Positions 34,258 through 43,634 are shown, counted from the first letter of the stretch. The stretch is DNA of 46,529 nt from Marmoricola sp. (GCA_025965195.1 JAOPXK010000089.1:1-46529); one strand, 5' to 3'. Numbers and translations are program-made. Notes: generated from the letters alone by a model not told the origin.

Positions 34258-35025
34258 ATGACGTCGCGTCGGGAGCAGATCAAGCGCGCTCTCCGCGGGG
34301 CTCCTGGCTGGGAGAAGCTGGTGCTGACCAAGGCCTTGGTGATCGGTGGGCAGCCGCGGCAGACGGCTGTCGCGCAGATCCTGAAGCCGAAGAACCTGTT
34401 CCAGCCGTACGCGACGACCGGGGCGAACCGCTATCCCGATGAGTTCGCTGTGGTCGCCGAGACCATGACGACCACCTCGCCGACGATTCTGTCGTTCGGA
34501 TGCTCATCGGGGGAGGAACTGCTCAGCCTCCACCAGCACTTCCCGTCCGCGCGAATCCATGGCATCGACGTGAACCCCCTCGCGATTCGCACCGCACGCA
34601 AGCGAGTCCGCGCGGCTGGACTGGAGAGTTCGATCACGGTCGCAAAGGGCGGCGACACCGGTGCTGAGTCGCCGGCGTCGTACGACGCGGTGATGGCACT
34701 CGCGGTCTTCCGGCACGGGGCCCTCAACGACGGCCCGCCGCGCTGCGAGCCGACGCTGTGGTTCGCCGACTTCGAACGCACGGTCACGGGCCTCGCCGAC
34801 TGTGTGCGCCCCGGCGGAGTGCTCGTGATCAGGCACGCCAACTTCCGGTTCGCCGACTGCGCCATTGCGGAGCAGTTCGAGCTGGTCCGCTCCGGCTACG
34901 TGTCGGTCGGCGACGGTGGTCTGCCGACACCGGTCTACGACCGGGACAATGAACTGCTCGACCTGGACCTGCGTGACGACGGGATCTACCGCAGGCGGAT
35001 TCGTTCCCCGCAGGACCTCCAGTAG
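34258..35025 (+). CDS. SAM-dependent methyltransferase-like protein
   Basis: A protein of about 255 residues. The N-terminal part (KRALRGAPGWEKL...RYPDEF) is basic and helical. A Rossmann methyltransferase core follows: motif I ILSFGCSSGEELLSL, the acidic strand end IHGIDVNPLAI, a motif around YDAVMALAVFRHG, and GGVLVIRHANFRF. The layout resembles CheR-like or class I enzymes, but no CheR N-terminal domain is evident. ATG 34258 follows CAAACT by 6 nt (leaderless); a GTG at 34252 is the alternative. The stop overlaps the next gene's GTG. Substrate unknown. Confidence 0.7.
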   Translation: MTSRREQIKRALRGAPGWEKLVLTKALVIGGQPRQTAVAQILKPKNLFQPYATTGANRYPDEFAVVAETMTTTSPTILSFGCSSGEELLSLHQHFPSARIHGIDVNPLAIRTARKRVRAAGLESSITVAKGGDTGAESPASYDAVMALAVFRHGALNDGPPRCEPTLWFADFERTVTGLADCVRPGGVLVIRHANFRFADCAIAEQFELVRSGYVSVGDGGLPTPVYDRDNELLDLDLRDDGIYRRRIRSPQDLQ

Positions 35026-35795
35026 TGCTTGCGGCGGGACGACGGGCGGGGGACCTGCAGCGGCTGCCACCGGCGGTTGAGGGTCCGCGCCCGCCCGGCA
35101 GCCCACAGCTGTGGTCGCGTTCGGACCGACGCTGGGACCGAATCCGCTACGCCCTAGTGATCGGATGGCTGCTCGTCATCGTCGCCGCTCCAGTCTTCGG
35201 TGAACGCACAGCCTCTTGGGGCGACGTGCGGAGCCTGGTCGCATCGGGTCAGCTCGACACCGTAGCTGTCTCACAGGAGATGCCACCGGGCTCGACCGGC
35301 TACTCCCTGGTTGAGTTGCACTGGCGCCACGGGTGGCTGAGGTACCAGGCGCAAGTGGTCCAGGTCCGGGGCCGGGGCGAGAGCGCCAATGGCGCGGGAA
35401 CGACGAACGACCGCGCGAAGGTTGTTCTCCGTACCCCGCCGAGTCGCCTGCTGACGAGCCTTCAACCCGACCTGCTCGTCACCCGTGACCGGGGCGAGCC
35501 ACACGACGCCTACGTGTTCGGGTGGCAGGTGCCCAACGCAGCCGAGATGTCAGCGCTGTTGCTGTTCCTGGCCGGGTTCGGTCTTCTGGTCGTCGGCCCG
35601 CAGCCGTGGCGTGGCACCCGGTGGGCATGGTTCTGGCTGCTGGTCCCACCGATCGGGAGCATCGTGTTTCTGCTGCTCTCGGGACCCACCACCGGCGTTC
35701 GCAGACCCCGGAGACCATCCCGCAGGCTGACGGGCGGGTGGGCTTTCTTGCTGTCCATTCCCCTGATGGCAATTCTCGCGCCCTACCGGTGGTGA
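35025..35795 (+). CDS. Membrane protein of unknown function
   Basis: A 256-residue protein with an Arg/Pro-rich cytoplasmic N-terminus, one helix (ALVIGWLLVIVAAPVFG, about 43-59), a soluble domain of about 120 residues (WGDVRSLVASGQLDTVAV..., HWRHGWLRYQAQVVQVRG), then two helices (LLLFLAGFGLLVV and WFWLLVPPIGSIVFLLL) and a basic tail. The GTG start overlaps the previous stop by one base, implying co-expression with the methyltransferase. The soluble domain may lie outside the membrane. I do not recognise the family. Confidence 0.6.
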   Translation: MLAAGRRAGDLQRLPPAVEGPRPPGSPQLWSRSDRRWDRIRYALVIGWLLVIVAAPVFGERTASWGDVRSLVASGQLDTVAVSQEMPPGSTGYSLVELHWRHGWLRYQAQVVQVRGRGESANGAGTTNDRAKVVLRTPPSRLLTSLQPDLLVTRDRGEPHDAYVFGWQVPNAAEMSALLLFLAGFGLLVVGPQPWRGTRWAWFWLLVPPIGSIVFLLLSGPTTGVRRPRRPSRRLTGGWAFLLSIPLMAILAPYRW

Positions 35796-35913
35796 CCTGG
35801 CCGCAGCAAGGTGGGCTCGCGCAGTTGTGAGATCTCAGCGCGCGAGCGATCGGCACCTTCGACCGCCTCGTCCCGGAGATACCGCAGACGGCAACCAGGG
35901 TTTCGGTGCCCCG

Positions 35914-36705
35914 CTAGTGGTACTTGGCAAGGACGTCATTGCCAGTGAGCCAGGCGATGACGGTACGTGCCTGCGGCTCGGTCCAGCCGATCATCGCCGA
36001 GTTGCCGGCAAGGTTCTGCCGGCCCTCGGCGCTGAGGAATCTGATCAGCTTCGCCGGCACTTCCTTCTTGTTGGCGACCTGCGGCACCCCTTCGAGGATG
36101 AATCGTTCTCGCTGCGCCGTGTCGATGAAGAAGACCTCGTCGGAGTGCTCGACGTCGTAGGTGAGCGGCAAGCCTGTGCGCCAGTTCGTCGGCGCAGGGG
36201 AGTCGTCGGCAACGTGCTTGCGGTAGACCCCGAAATAGCTCCAGAGCTTGTTGACGTTGCTGGGCGTACCGGTGAGCGTCAGCCAGTTCGACGGCGTCGG
36301 CGCGTAAAGCGCGCGATATGCCGCGAGCTGGGGCGGAGTGTCTCGCTGGGGGTCGACCGTGATGGTCAGGAACTCGACGTCGTGAGCGAGGTTGGCCTGA
36401 TCGGCTTCTCGCGCGACCTGCACGAGCGAGGCCGTGTCAATCGGGCAGGTCTCCTGGCACAGGGTCATCGTGTCGGAGATGACCAAGACCTTGCCGGCGA
36501 AGTCGGCGAGTGTGCGTCGCTGGCCGGACGAGTCGACCAACGGAATGGAGGTGATCGCCTTCGGCAGGGCAGTCGCCATCCGGGTGCCGACGCCCGGGCC
36601 GGGCGCCGGCGGCGAGGAGGAGCCACACGAGGTGACGGTCAGCAGCAGGGTTGCCAGCGCCACGATGAGGGTCGGCGTACGGCGATGTGGGGGACGGCTC
36701 GGCAC
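35914..36705 (-). CDS. SCO1/SenC-family lipoprotein
   Basis: A 263-residue envelope protein. The N-terminus is a lipoprotein signal (LIVALATLLLTVTSC, lipidated Cys about 25), followed by a Pro-rich linker and a thioredoxin-fold SCO domain with the copper/redox motif CQETC in DTMTLCQETCPID and a distal histidine (YDVEHSDEVFFID). SCO proteins deliver copper to the CuA site of cytochrome c oxidase or act as thiol reductants. I prefer the GTG at 36705: TACAGT (minus strand, 36713-36718) lies 7 nt before it. An ATG at 36753 would add 16 unlikely residues. It is divergent from the alkylation-repair genes. Confidence 0.85.
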   Translation of the reverse strand: MPSRPPHRRTPTLIVALATLLLTVTSCGSSSPPAPGPGVGTRMATALPKAITSIPLVDSSGQRRTLADFAGKVLVISDTMTLCQETCPIDTASLVQVAREADQANLAHDVEFLTITVDPQRDTPPQLAAYRALYAPTPSNWLTLTGTPSNVNKLWSYFGVYRKHVADDSPAPTNWRTGLPLTYDVEHSDEVFFIDTAQRERFILEGVPQVANKKEVPAKLIRFLSAEGRQNLAGNSAMIGWTEPQARTVIAWLTGNDVLAKYH

Positions 36706-36735
36706 TCCTCGGACTGTACTTCGAGACCCACTGCA

Positions 36736-36763
36736 CACGATGACCAGGCTCACGATGACCAGG
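36736..36763. repeat. 13-bp direct repeats in a divergent promoter region
   Basis: CACGATGACCAGG occurs at 36736-36748 and again at 36751-36763, period 15 bp. It lies between the SCO -10 (36713-36718) and the Ada/AlkA -10 (36823-36828). Confidence 0.7.
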
Positions 36764-36834
36764 TGAGATCTGCTGCTGACGGTAGTGTCTGATTTCCGCT
36801 AGTACGGCGGCAGCGGGCCGGGCAGACTGAACCC

Positions 36835-38307
36835 ATGAGCAACAGCCAGGGCCTCGACCAGGACGTCTGTTACCGCGCCGTGAAGAGCCGGGACAGGCGC
36901 TTCGACGGGACGTTCTACACCGCCGTCCGGACCACCGGGATCTATTGCCGGCCGAGCTGTCCTGCGATCACTCCGAAGCGGACGAACGTCAGGTTCTATC
37001 CGAGCGCTGCCGCCGCCCAGGGGGCCGGTTTCCGGGCCTGCAAGCGCTGCCTCCCGGACGCGACCCCGGGTTCGCCCGAGTGGGACATCGCCGCTGATGT
37101 GGCCGGCCGGGCGATGCGCCTCGTCGCTGATGGCGTCGTCGAGCGTGACGGGGTCGAAGGGCTGGCCGGAAGGCTCGGCTACTCCTCGCGCCAGCTCAAC
37201 CGCGTGGTCACCCAGACCTACGGCGCCGGCCCGCTCGCGCTCGCCCGGGCACGCCGGGCCCAGATCGCTCGAGTGCTGATCGAGACGTCGCCGATGTCGC
37301 TGACCGACGTGGCCTTCGCTTCCGGGTTCAGCAGTGTCCGGCAGTTCAACGACACGATCCGCGAGGTCTATGCGAGCACGCCGAGCGAGCTCCGCGGGCG
37401 CCGGTTCTCCGGATCTGCCTCGGGCTCGATCGGCACCCGGATCGCCGTACGGGAGCCGTTTGCGTTCGCCGAACTGCTCGCCTTTCTCGCGCTGCGCGCG
37501 GTGCCGGGCATCGAGGCGGCCAGGGACGGCTGGTACGAACGCTCGTTGCGCCTGCCGCACGGTCCCGGCGTGCTGCGGATCGAGGGTCGCGGCGACGGGT
37601 ACGTCGGCTGCCGGTTCACGCTTGCCGACGCACGCGACCTGGCTCCGGCGATGGAGCGGACCCGGAGGTTGCTCGACGCGGACTGCGACCCGACCGCGGT
37701 CGACGAGGCCCTGTCGGGTGATCTCGCGGCCCTGGTCGAAGCCAGGCCTGGGCTGCGCGTGCCGGGTCACGTCGACGGCGCCGAACTCGCCGTCCGGGCC
37801 GTGCTCGGTCAGCAGATCAGCGTTGCCGGGGCACGGACGCTCGCTGGGCGACTGGTCGCCGAGCTCGGTGAACCGCTTGCCCTGGACGGTGATCACCAGG
37901 TCACCCGGCTCTTCCCGAGCAGCACCGCCCTGGCGGAAGTGGACCCGGAGTCCATCGCGATGCCGCGAGCCCGGGGTCGGGCGCTGGCCGGTTTGTGCCG
38001 GGCGCTGGCCGACGGAGGCGTCGTGCTCGACCGGAGCGCCGATCGGGCCGACGTACGCACCAGCCTGCTGGCGTTGCCGGGCATCGGGCCGTGGACGGCC
38101 GACTACATCGCCATGCGCGCGCTCGGTGATCCGGACGCGTTCCTGCCGACCGACATCGGCGTGAAGCATGCGGCCGAACGACTCGGGATCACCGATGTCG
38201 GGACCGCGAGCGAGGGCTGGAGACCCTGGCGTTCCTATGCACTGATGCACCTCTGGGCGGCACTCAGCAGCCCAGCCACCGACCAGGAAGATGGAGACAT
38301 AAGGTGA
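36835..38307 (+). CDS. Ada-type regulator fused to AlkA DNA-3-methyladenine glycosylase
   Basis: A 490-residue fusion. Residues 1-75 are the Ada zinc domain, with Cys38, Cys42, Cys69 and Cys72; Cys38 is the methyl-phosphotriester acceptor. Residues about 85-185 are an AraC helix-turn-helix domain ([24 protein letters not shown]). The remainder is an AlkA glycosylase with helix-hairpin-helix [21 protein letters not shown] and the catalytic Asp in the following segment (FLPTDIGV). It should sense methylated DNA, activate its own unit, and excise alkylated bases. CAGACT (36823-36828) lies 6 nt before the ATG. Its stop overlaps the ogt start. Confidence 0.94.
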   Translation: MSNSQGLDQDVCYRAVKSRDRRFDGTFYTAVRTTGIYCRPSCPAITPKRTNVRFYPSAAAAQGAGFRACKRCLPDATPGSPEWDIAADVAGRAMRLVADGVVERDGVEGLAGRLGYSSRQLNRVVTQTYGAGPLALARARRAQIARVLIETSPMSLTDVAFASGFSSVRQFNDTIREVYASTPSELRGRRFSGSASGSIGTRIAVREPFAFAELLAFLALRAVPGIEAARDGWYERSLRLPHGPGVLRIEGRGDGYVGCRFTLADARDLAPAMERTRRLLDADCDPTAVDEALSGDLAALVEARPGLRVPGHVDGAELAVRAVLGQQISVAGARTLAGRLVAELGEPLALDGDHQVTRLFPSSTALAEVDPESIAMPRARGRALAGLCRALADGGVVLDRSADRADVRTSLLALPGIGPWTADYIAMRALGDPDAFLPTDIGVKHAAERLGITDVGTASEGWRPWRSYALMHLWAALSSPATDQEDGDIR

Positions 38308-38834
38308 TGACGACAACGACAAATGTGAAGGCTCGTGAGATGTGGACCATCCTCGGATCGCCGATCGGTGAGCTGCGGGTGATCGCCCGGGCGACCGAGA
38401 CGGGCGAGGCGATCTCGGCGATCGAGTTCAGTCCGTTCCGGACGCCTGCTGACGGCAGGCCGATCGGGGAGCGCGTCGACAACCACCCGTTGCTGAAGGC
38501 GGCGACTGACCAGCTGACGGCGTACTTCAACCGCGAGCTGAGCGAGTTCGACCTACCACTCGAGCCGGGCGGCACCGACTTCCAGCGCCGGGTCTGGGCG
38601 GAGCTCGTCAAGATCGGGTACGGCGAGACCGCGTCGTACGGCCAGATCGCGAAGCGGCTGGGCAAGACCAATGCGGCATCGCGGGCCGTCGGACTGGCCA
38701 ACGGCAGCAACCCGATCCCGATCGTGGTCCCGTGTCACCGGGTGATCGGAGCGGACGGCTCGCTGACCGGGTACGCCGGTGGCGTCGAACGCAAGCAGAC
38801 CCTGCTCGAGCTGGAGCAGGCCGCGCTCTTCTGA
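38304..38834 (+). CDS. ogt: Methylated-DNA-[protein]-cysteine S-methyltransferase
   Basis: Repairs O6-methylguanine by irreversible methyl transfer to its own cysteine. The 176-residue protein has an N-terminal RNase H-like domain and the C-terminal DNA-binding domain with the active-site motif [12 protein letters not shown] (Cys144 counting from GTG 38304) and the arginine-finger region [21 protein letters not shown] lies upstream; GTG 38304 overlaps the preceding stop, with ATG 38307 as the alternative. The coupling with the Ada/AlkA fusion makes a compact adaptive response unit for direct reversal plus base excision. Confidence 0.95.
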   Translation: MMTTTTNVKAREMWTILGSPIGELRVIARATETGEAISAIEFSPFRTPADGRPIGERVDNHPLLKAATDQLTAYFNRELSEFDLPLEPGGTDFQRRVWAELVKIGYGETASYGQIAKRLGKTNAASRAVGLANGSNPIPIVVPCHRVIGADGSLTGYAGGVERKQTLLELEQAALF

Positions 38835-38845
38835 CGGGCGGGGAC

Positions 38846-38933
38846 GTTTTCACAGGCTGTGAACCCAAACCTCCTCATCGCACACGTCGTGACCTATGCG
38901 ATGAGGAGGTTCGACCTCATACCCTGTGAAAAC
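38846..38933. repeat. 88-bp composite inverted repeat between converging genes
   Basis: Outer arms GTTTTCACAGG (38846-38856) and CCTGTGAAAAC (38923-38933); inner 15-base arms AACCTCCTCATCGCA (38868-38882) and TGCGATGAGGAGGTT (38897-38911); symmetric 11-nt internal loops and a 14-nt apical loop. It lies between ogt and the leftward DUF6752-like gene and could terminate both. The left side also contains TTCACAG-G-CTGTGAA, a palindrome on its own. Confidence 0.85.
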
Positions 38934-38948
38934 TCCACCCCCCCGCGC

Positions 38949-39179
38949 CTAGCTGCCGAGGGTGGTCGCGCGGTAGTGCGCGAGGAGCTCCTGGACCTTG
39001 GCGTCGTCACGGTCCGCGATCGGGATCAACAGTTCCGTGACGATGTCGGTCAGCTCGGCGATGCGGCGGTTGAGCTGCCGGTTCTCCAGCAGGCCCGCCT
39101 CGAGGTCCCGAATCCGGTTCGGGAGGCTGGCGAGCCCGCGCAGTCCGCGGGTGTTCTTCCTTGCTGCCTGGTTGCTCAT
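38949..39179 (-). CDS. Small DUF6752-like helical protein
   Basis: A 76-residue protein: a basic N-terminus (SNQAARKNTRGLRG), then a predicted coiled-coil or long helix (LPNRIRDLEAGLLENRQLNRRIAELTDIVTELLIP) and a short helix (DDAKVQELLAHYRATTL). It resembles small DUF6752 proteins found beside glycan genes in Nocardioides-like genomes, but I assign this from memory only. The start overlaps the stop of the LicD/methyltransferase gene (ATGA at 39176-39179), so the two are translated together and may form a complex. Confidence 0.65.
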   Translation of the reverse strand: MSNQAARKNTRGLRGLASLPNRIRDLEAGLLENRQLNRRIAELTDIVTELLIPIADRDDAKVQELLAHYRATTLGS

Positions 39180-40744
39180 GTCTGCTCCTCGGGGTGGTCG
39201 TGGTCGTCGGCGGCCCAACGGGCCACGAGCCGGGTGATCAGGGGGTCGGGCTGGTCGAAGAAGTCCACGCCGGGACCGGTTGTCAGCGAGACCACCCGGC
39301 CGCCGTACTCGCGGATCTGGGCAGCGACGGCTTCGGGGTCGAGCCGGCGGATCAGCAGGTCGGGGTCCCTGAGTTCCTCGATGCCGGCACCGAACTCGAG
39401 GAAGAGGGAGCCGCCCCGTCGCAACGCCATCGACGAGAGCCGCCACAGGTTCGCGCGGCCTTCTCCATCGAGGCAGCCGGCGAGCTGGCGGGCATAGAGA
39501 TGATGAGGCTCCGGCGTCCGGCTCAGCTCGGCGCCGGCCAGCAACGCACTCCGCGAGTCGTTGACCGTCAGGGACCGAACGTCCGGGTCCTCGATGTGGC
39601 GGGTCAGCCGGCGACTCGTCTGGCGCAGCGCGGCGCTCGCGTAGTCGAAGGAACAGACCGGGTGTCCCTGGAACGTGAACCACGACGAGTCCCGCCCACT
39701 GCCACTGCCGAGATCGGCAATCGGTGCCCCGGGCGGCAGCTGGTCGTGGACCCACTGGGCGAACGTCGATCGGTTGCGAGGCAGCTCCTCGCGACGCTCG
39801 ATGAGGAGCTCGTTCCAGTCCGCGACGCGCGCCCGGAAACCCCTCAGCCAGCCGTTGAGGCGGCGGACACCTTCGGCCGGCTCGACGGCCTGGTACGCCG
39901 GGTCGGGGTTGCGCCAGTCCGGACCGTAGAGGAACGCCAGGACGGCCTCGGGGTCGGCGGGCGCCGCGAGCTTGACTCCCTCGAGGACGACGGTTGACGC
40001 CGGCGTCATCGCTTCCCGCGGGAGCCGACCGCTCCGGCCGCCGAGCTGGTAGAACACCTCGCCCACATGGAACGCCGCGAAGATGTCGAGGTGGACGTCA
40101 CGGCCGTCGCTCAACGGCAGGAACAGCTTGAGGTCGCCGCCCGACATCCGCTGCACCCGCCAGCCAAGGCTGCGCAGCTCGCGCTCGATCCGATAGGACT
40201 CGCGGATCAGGTCGGCAGGTGAGGTCTGCTCGCTCAGGTAGGCCAGGTCCGAGTCGGAGTCGTGCGGGATCATCTTCCCGTCCCGCACCGCGCCGAGCAG
40301 GCAGCCGTAGCTCACGTGGGCGTCGATCCCGATCCTGGTGCGCAGGTCGTCGATCGCGCGGGCGGTGCCTTCGGCGATCTGACGGCGTACGTCGTCACCG
40401 GTCTCCGAGAAGACCCGGATCAGGTGGCCCTCCTTGTCCACGGCCAGCGGATAGCCGTGGCTGTCATGCAGGGCAAGCGGCTCCGACCGACCACCGAACG
40501 CGACGTCGTCCTCGAAGTGGATCCGGGTGCCGGCCGTGTCGCTGAGCCGGACATGGGAGGTGCCGCTCAGCCGGCGCCGGAGCGCGTCGGGCCACGCGAC
40601 CTGCCAGCGAGTCCCGTGGTGGACACCGTCGCGAGCGGGGACGAAGGACCACACGTACTGACCGTCGAACGACACGACGACTGGTCCGCTGACCTCGCGG
40701 GACACGGTCACGTGATCGTCGCCCACGGCAGCCGTGCCTGTCAT
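39176..40744 (-). CDS. LicD-like nucleotidyltransferase fused to a SAM methyltransferase
   Basis: A 522-residue protein. Residues 1-115 form a beta-rich N-terminal domain (including VVSFDGQYVWSF). Residues about 120-285 match the LicD fold, with YGCLLGAVRDGKMIPHDSDSD at 146-166 keeping the GxLLGaxR and DxD metal-binding features. Residues about 325-515 are a class I methyltransferase with motif I IADLGSGSG at 342-350 and motif II SFDYA. LicD enzymes transfer phosphocholine or phospho-sugars to surface glycans; the fused methyltransferase could modify the same group. It starts 29 nt after the IclR gene on the same strand and overlaps the small gene downstream. Confidence 0.78.
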   Translation of the reverse strand: MTGTAAVGDDHVTVSREVSGPVVVSFDGQYVWSFVPARDGVHHGTRWQVAWPDALRRRLSGTSHVRLSDTAGTRIHFEDDVAFGGRSEPLALHDSHGYPLAVDKEGHLIRVFSETGDDVRRQIAEGTARAIDDLRTRIGIDAHVSYGCLLGAVRDGKMIPHDSDSDLAYLSEQTSPADLIRESYRIERELRSLGWRVQRMSGGDLKLFLPLSDGRDVHLDIFAAFHVGEVFYQLGGRSGRLPREAMTPASTVVLEGVKLAAPADPEAVLAFLYGPDWRNPDPAYQAVEPAEGVRRLNGWLRGFRARVADWNELLIERREELPRNRSTFAQWVHDQLPPGAPIADLGSGSGRDSSWFTFQGHPVCSFDYASAALRQTSRRLTRHIEDPDVRSLTVNDSRSALLAGAELSRTPEPHHLYARQLAGCLDGEGRANLWRLSSMALRRGGSLFLEFGAGIEELRDPDLLIRRLDPEAVAAQIREYGGRVVSLTTGPGVDFFDQPDPLITRLVARWAADDHDHPEEQT

Positions 40745-40772
40745 GCAACCCCCAACAGTCTCTTCTGCGACG

Positions 40773-41495
40773 CTACTCGGCTGCCGCGCGTCGCAGGGAC
40801 TCCGAGAGCCGATCCGCTGCGGCGAGTACGGCGGGGGCGTGCATCCGGCCGGGCTGGCGGGAGAGCCGCTCGAGCGGGCCCGAGACCGAGACGGCCGCGA
40901 TGATCTTGCCGGAGGGGGACCGGACGGGAGCCGACACCGAGGCGACCCCCTGCTCACGCTCGCCGACGGACTGTGCCCAGCCGCGACGTCGGATGCCGGC
41001 GAGGGCGGTCGCTGAGAACGCGGCGTTCTGCAGGCCGCGATGCATCCGCTCCGGGTCCTCCCAGGCGAGCAGCACCTGAGCAGCGGAGCCGGCACGCATG
41101 GTCAGCTGCGATCCGACCGGGATGGTGTCGCGCAGTCCGCTGGGTCGTTCGGCCGCGGCGACGCAGACCCGGAACTCGCCCTGACGACGCCACAGCTGGG
41201 CGGACTCGCCGGTGATGTCACGAAGGCGGGCCAGCACGGGGCCTGCGGCGGCGAGCAGCCGGTCCTCGCCGGCGGCTGCGGAGAGCTCGGCCAGACGTGG
41301 GCCGAGGACGAAGCGTCCCTGCATGTCACGAGCGACGAGTCGATGGTGCTCGAGCGCCACGGCGAGGCGGTGGGCGGTCGGCCGGGCGAGGCCGGTCCCT
41401 GCAACCAGGCCGGCAAGGGTGGCCGGTCCGGCCTCGAGCGCGGCGAGTACCAGGGCGGCTTTGTCGAGAACTCCGACTCCGCTAGAGTTGTCCAT
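40773..41495 (-). CDS. ltbR: IclR-family regulator, LtbR/NdgR type
   Basis: A 240-residue regulator: N-terminal winged helix ([40 protein letters not shown]) and a C-terminal GAF-like effector domain. It is divergent from leuCD, the exact position of LtbR in Corynebacterium and NdgR/AreB in Streptomyces, which control leucine (and tryptophan or nitrogen) genes. The symbol is assigned by this synteny and family, not by sequence alone. ATG 41495 is favoured over an in-frame start at 41546, because CAGTAT on the minus strand lies 6 nt before it and the longer N-terminus would overlap the leuC promoter. Confidence 0.85.
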   Translation of the reverse strand: MDNSSGVGVLDKAALVLAALEAGPATLAGLVAGTGLARPTAHRLAVALEHHRLVARDMQGRFVLGPRLAELSAAAGEDRLLAAAGPVLARLRDITGESAQLWRRQGEFRVCVAAAERPSGLRDTIPVGSQLTMRAGSAAQVLLAWEDPERMHRGLQNAAFSATALAGIRRRGWAQSVGEREQGVASVSAPVRSPSGKIIAAVSVSGPLERLSRQPGRMHAPAVLAAADRLSESLRRAAAE

Positions 41496-41509
41496 ATACC
41501 AATACTGCC

Positions 41510-41526
41510 GTCTCAGATCATGGGAT
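41510..41526. promoter_or_regulatory. Candidate IclR operator between ltbR and leuC
   Basis: GTCTCA (41510-41515) and TGGGAT (41521-41526) form an imperfect inverted repeat (4 of 6 pairs) with a 5-nt centre GATCA, lying just upstream of the ltbR -10 and within the leuC promoter region. Confidence 0.4.
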
Positions 41527-41602
41527 GCAAGCGTACGGTGGATCACATATCCGCAAATGCGGTGCCAGACAGATGAAATTCAAGCGAGCTCGAGGAGGGG
41601 CC

Positions 41603-43030
41603 ATGGCGAAGACCTTGGCGGAGAAGGTTTGGGACGAACATGTCGTCCGTTCGGCCGACGGAGAACCTGATCTTCTCTATATCGACCTTCACCTGATCCA
41701 CGAGGTGACCTCACCACAGGCCTTCGATGGCTTACGACTCGCTGGTCGAAGAGTACGCCGCCCAGATCTGACGCTGGCGACCGAAGACCACAACGTTCCC
41801 ACGGTCGACTGGGACAAGCCGATCGCCGACCCGGTCTCCAAGACCCAGGTCGACACCATGCGCAAGAACGCCGCTGAATTCGGGGTGCGGCTGCACCCGC
41901 TCGGTGACATCGAGCAAGGCATCGTGCACGTCGTCGGCCCGCAGCTCGGCCTCACGCAGCCCGGCATGACCATCGTGTGCGGCGACAGCCACACGAGCAC
42001 GCACGGCGCGTTCGGTGCGATCGCGTTCGGCATCGGTACGTCGGAGGTCGAGCACGTGCTCGCCACCCAGACACTGATGCAGGCGAAGCCGAAGACGATG
42101 GCCGTCACGATCAACGGCAGCCTGCCCGATGGCGTGACCGCGAAGGACCTGGTGCTGACCCTCATCGCGCACACCGGCACCGGCGGTGGTCAGGGCTACA
42201 TCGTCGAGTACCGCGGACAGGCCATCGAGGAACTCTCGATGGAGGGTCGGATGACGGTCTGCAACATGAGCATCGAATGGGGCGCGAAGGCCGGTCTGGT
42301 CGCCCCCGACCAGACCACGTTCGACTACATCGAGGGCAAGCCCGAGGCGCCGAAGGGCGCGGAGTGGGATGCCGCAGTCGCGCACTGGACGACGCTGGTC
42401 ACCGACGCCGACGCGATCTTCGACAAGGAGATCGAGCTCGACGCCTCCGAGATGACGCCGTTCGTGACCTGGGGCACCAACCCCGGTCAGGGCGTGCCGC
42501 TCGGTGGCAACGTCCCGAGCCCGGCCGACTTCGAAGAGGACGGCGACGCGGTCGCCGCCCGGAACGCACTGGAGTACATGGCCCTCGAGGCCGGCACCCC
42601 GATGCGCGACATCAAGGTCGACACGGTCTTCGTCGGGTCCTGCACCAACGGCCGCATCGAGGACCTCCGGCTCGCCGCCGACATCATCAAGGGTCACAAG
42701 GTCGCCGAGAACACCCGGCTGCTCGTCGTACCCGGTTCCGTCCGGGTCCGGCTGCAGGCCGAGGCGGAAGGACTCGACGCCGTCTTCCTCGAAGCCGGCG
42801 CCGAGTGGCGCGGTGCGGGCTGCTCGATGTGCCTCGGGATGAACCCCGACCAACTGGCTCCCGGCGAGCGCAGCGCATCGACCTCGAACCGGAACTTCGA
42901 AGGCCGGCAGGGCAAGGGCGGCCGGACACATCTCGTCTCCGTCCCGGTCGCCGCAGCGACCGCGGTCCGCGGCACGCTCTCGTCGCCAGCCGACCTCGTA
43001 ACGACTGCACCAACGACCGTGGGGGCCTGA
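41603..43030 (+). CDS. leuC: 3-isopropylmalate dehydratase large subunit
   Basis: Isomerises 2-isopropylmalate to 3-isopropylmalate (and citramalate to 3-methylmalate) together with LeuD, using a [4Fe-4S] cluster. The 475-residue protein has the cluster cysteines in [13 protein letters not shown] and [18 protein letters not shown], plus [33 protein letters not shown] 41603 with GAGGAGGGG upstream gives the family start [10 protein letters not shown]; upstream in-frame codons cover the operator. No branched-chain leader peptide is visible in the 107-nt upstream region, so control is probably by the IclR protein. Confidence 0.97.
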   Translation: MAKTLAEKVWDEHVVRSADGEPDLLYIDLHLIHEVTSPQAFDGLRLAGRRVRRPDLTLATEDHNVPTVDWDKPIADPVSKTQVDTMRKNAAEFGVRLHPLGDIEQGIVHVVGPQLGLTQPGMTIVCGDSHTSTHGAFGAIAFGIGTSEVEHVLATQTLMQAKPKTMAVTINGSLPDGVTAKDLVLTLIAHTGTGGGQGYIVEYRGQAIEELSMEGRMTVCNMSIEWGAKAGLVAPDQTTFDYIEGKPEAPKGAEWDAAVAHWTTLVTDADAIFDKEIELDASEMTPFVTWGTNPGQGVPLGGNVPSPADFEEDGDAVAARNALEYMALEAGTPMRDIKVDTVFVGSCTNGRIEDLRLAADIIKGHKVAENTRLLVVPGSVRVRLQAEAEGLDAVFLEAGAEWRGAGCSMCLGMNPDQLAPGERSASTSNRNFEGRQGKGGRTHLVSVPVAAATAVRGTLSSPADLVTTAPTTVGA

Positions 43031-43031
43031 C

Positions 43032-43634
43032 ATGGACAAGTTCACCAGCCACACCGGCGTGGCCATGCCACTCAAGCGCAGCAACGTCGACACCGACCAG
43101 ATCATCCCGGCCGTCTACCTCAAGCGAGTGACGCGCACCGGGTTCGAGGACGGCCTCTTCGCAGCCTGGCGCAACGACCCGAGCTTCGTGCTCAACAAGC
43201 CGGTGTACGCCGACGCGTCGGTGCTCGTCGCGGGGCCCGACTTCGGCATCGGGTCGTCTCGCGAGCACGCGGTCTGGGCGCTGCAGAACTACGGCTTCAA
43301 GGCCGTCATCGCTCCGCGCTTCGGGGACATCTTCCGGGGCAACTCCGGCAAGGCTGGCCTGGTGGCGGCACAGGTCGACGAGAAGGTCGTCCAGCGGATC
43401 TGGGACTACCTCGAGGAGTTCCCCGGTGCGACCGTCACCGTCGACCTCGAAACCCGCACCGTGAAGGCCGGCGAAGGGGTCGACGCGATCGAGGATTCCT
43501 TCGACATCGATGACTACACCCGCTGGCGTTTGCTCGAGGGTCTCGATGATGTCGGCATCACTCTTTCGCACGAGGACGACATCTCGACGTACGAGTCGTC
43601 GCGACAGAGCTTCAAACCCGTCACGATCCACTGA
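43032..43634 (+). CDS. leuD: 3-isopropylmalate dehydratase small subunit
   Basis: A 200-residue swivelling-domain subunit that completes the LeuC active site. It has the conserved [25 protein letters not shown], the [14 protein letters not shown] substrate-binding motif and the [19 protein letters not shown] segment. It starts 1 nt after the leuC stop, so translation is coupled. The upstream GTGGGGGCCTGAC includes a weak ribosome site within the end of leuC. A strong terminator follows, separating it from hup. Confidence 0.97.
   Translation: MDKFTSHTGVAMPLKRSNVDTDQIIPAVYLKRVTRTGFEDGLFAAWRNDPSFVLNKPVYADASVLVAGPDFGIGSSREHAVWALQNYGFKAVIAPRFGDIFRGNSGKAGLVAAQVDEKVVQRIWDYLEEFPGATVTVDLETRTVKAGEGVDAIEDSFDIDDYTRWRLLEGLDDVGITLSHEDDISTYESSRQSFKPVTIH

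Noticed and set aside
41520-41576. 18-codon frame upstream of leuC as a leader peptide
   Set aside because: No cluster of Leu, Val or Ile codons and no following terminator; regulation by the IclR protein is simpler.
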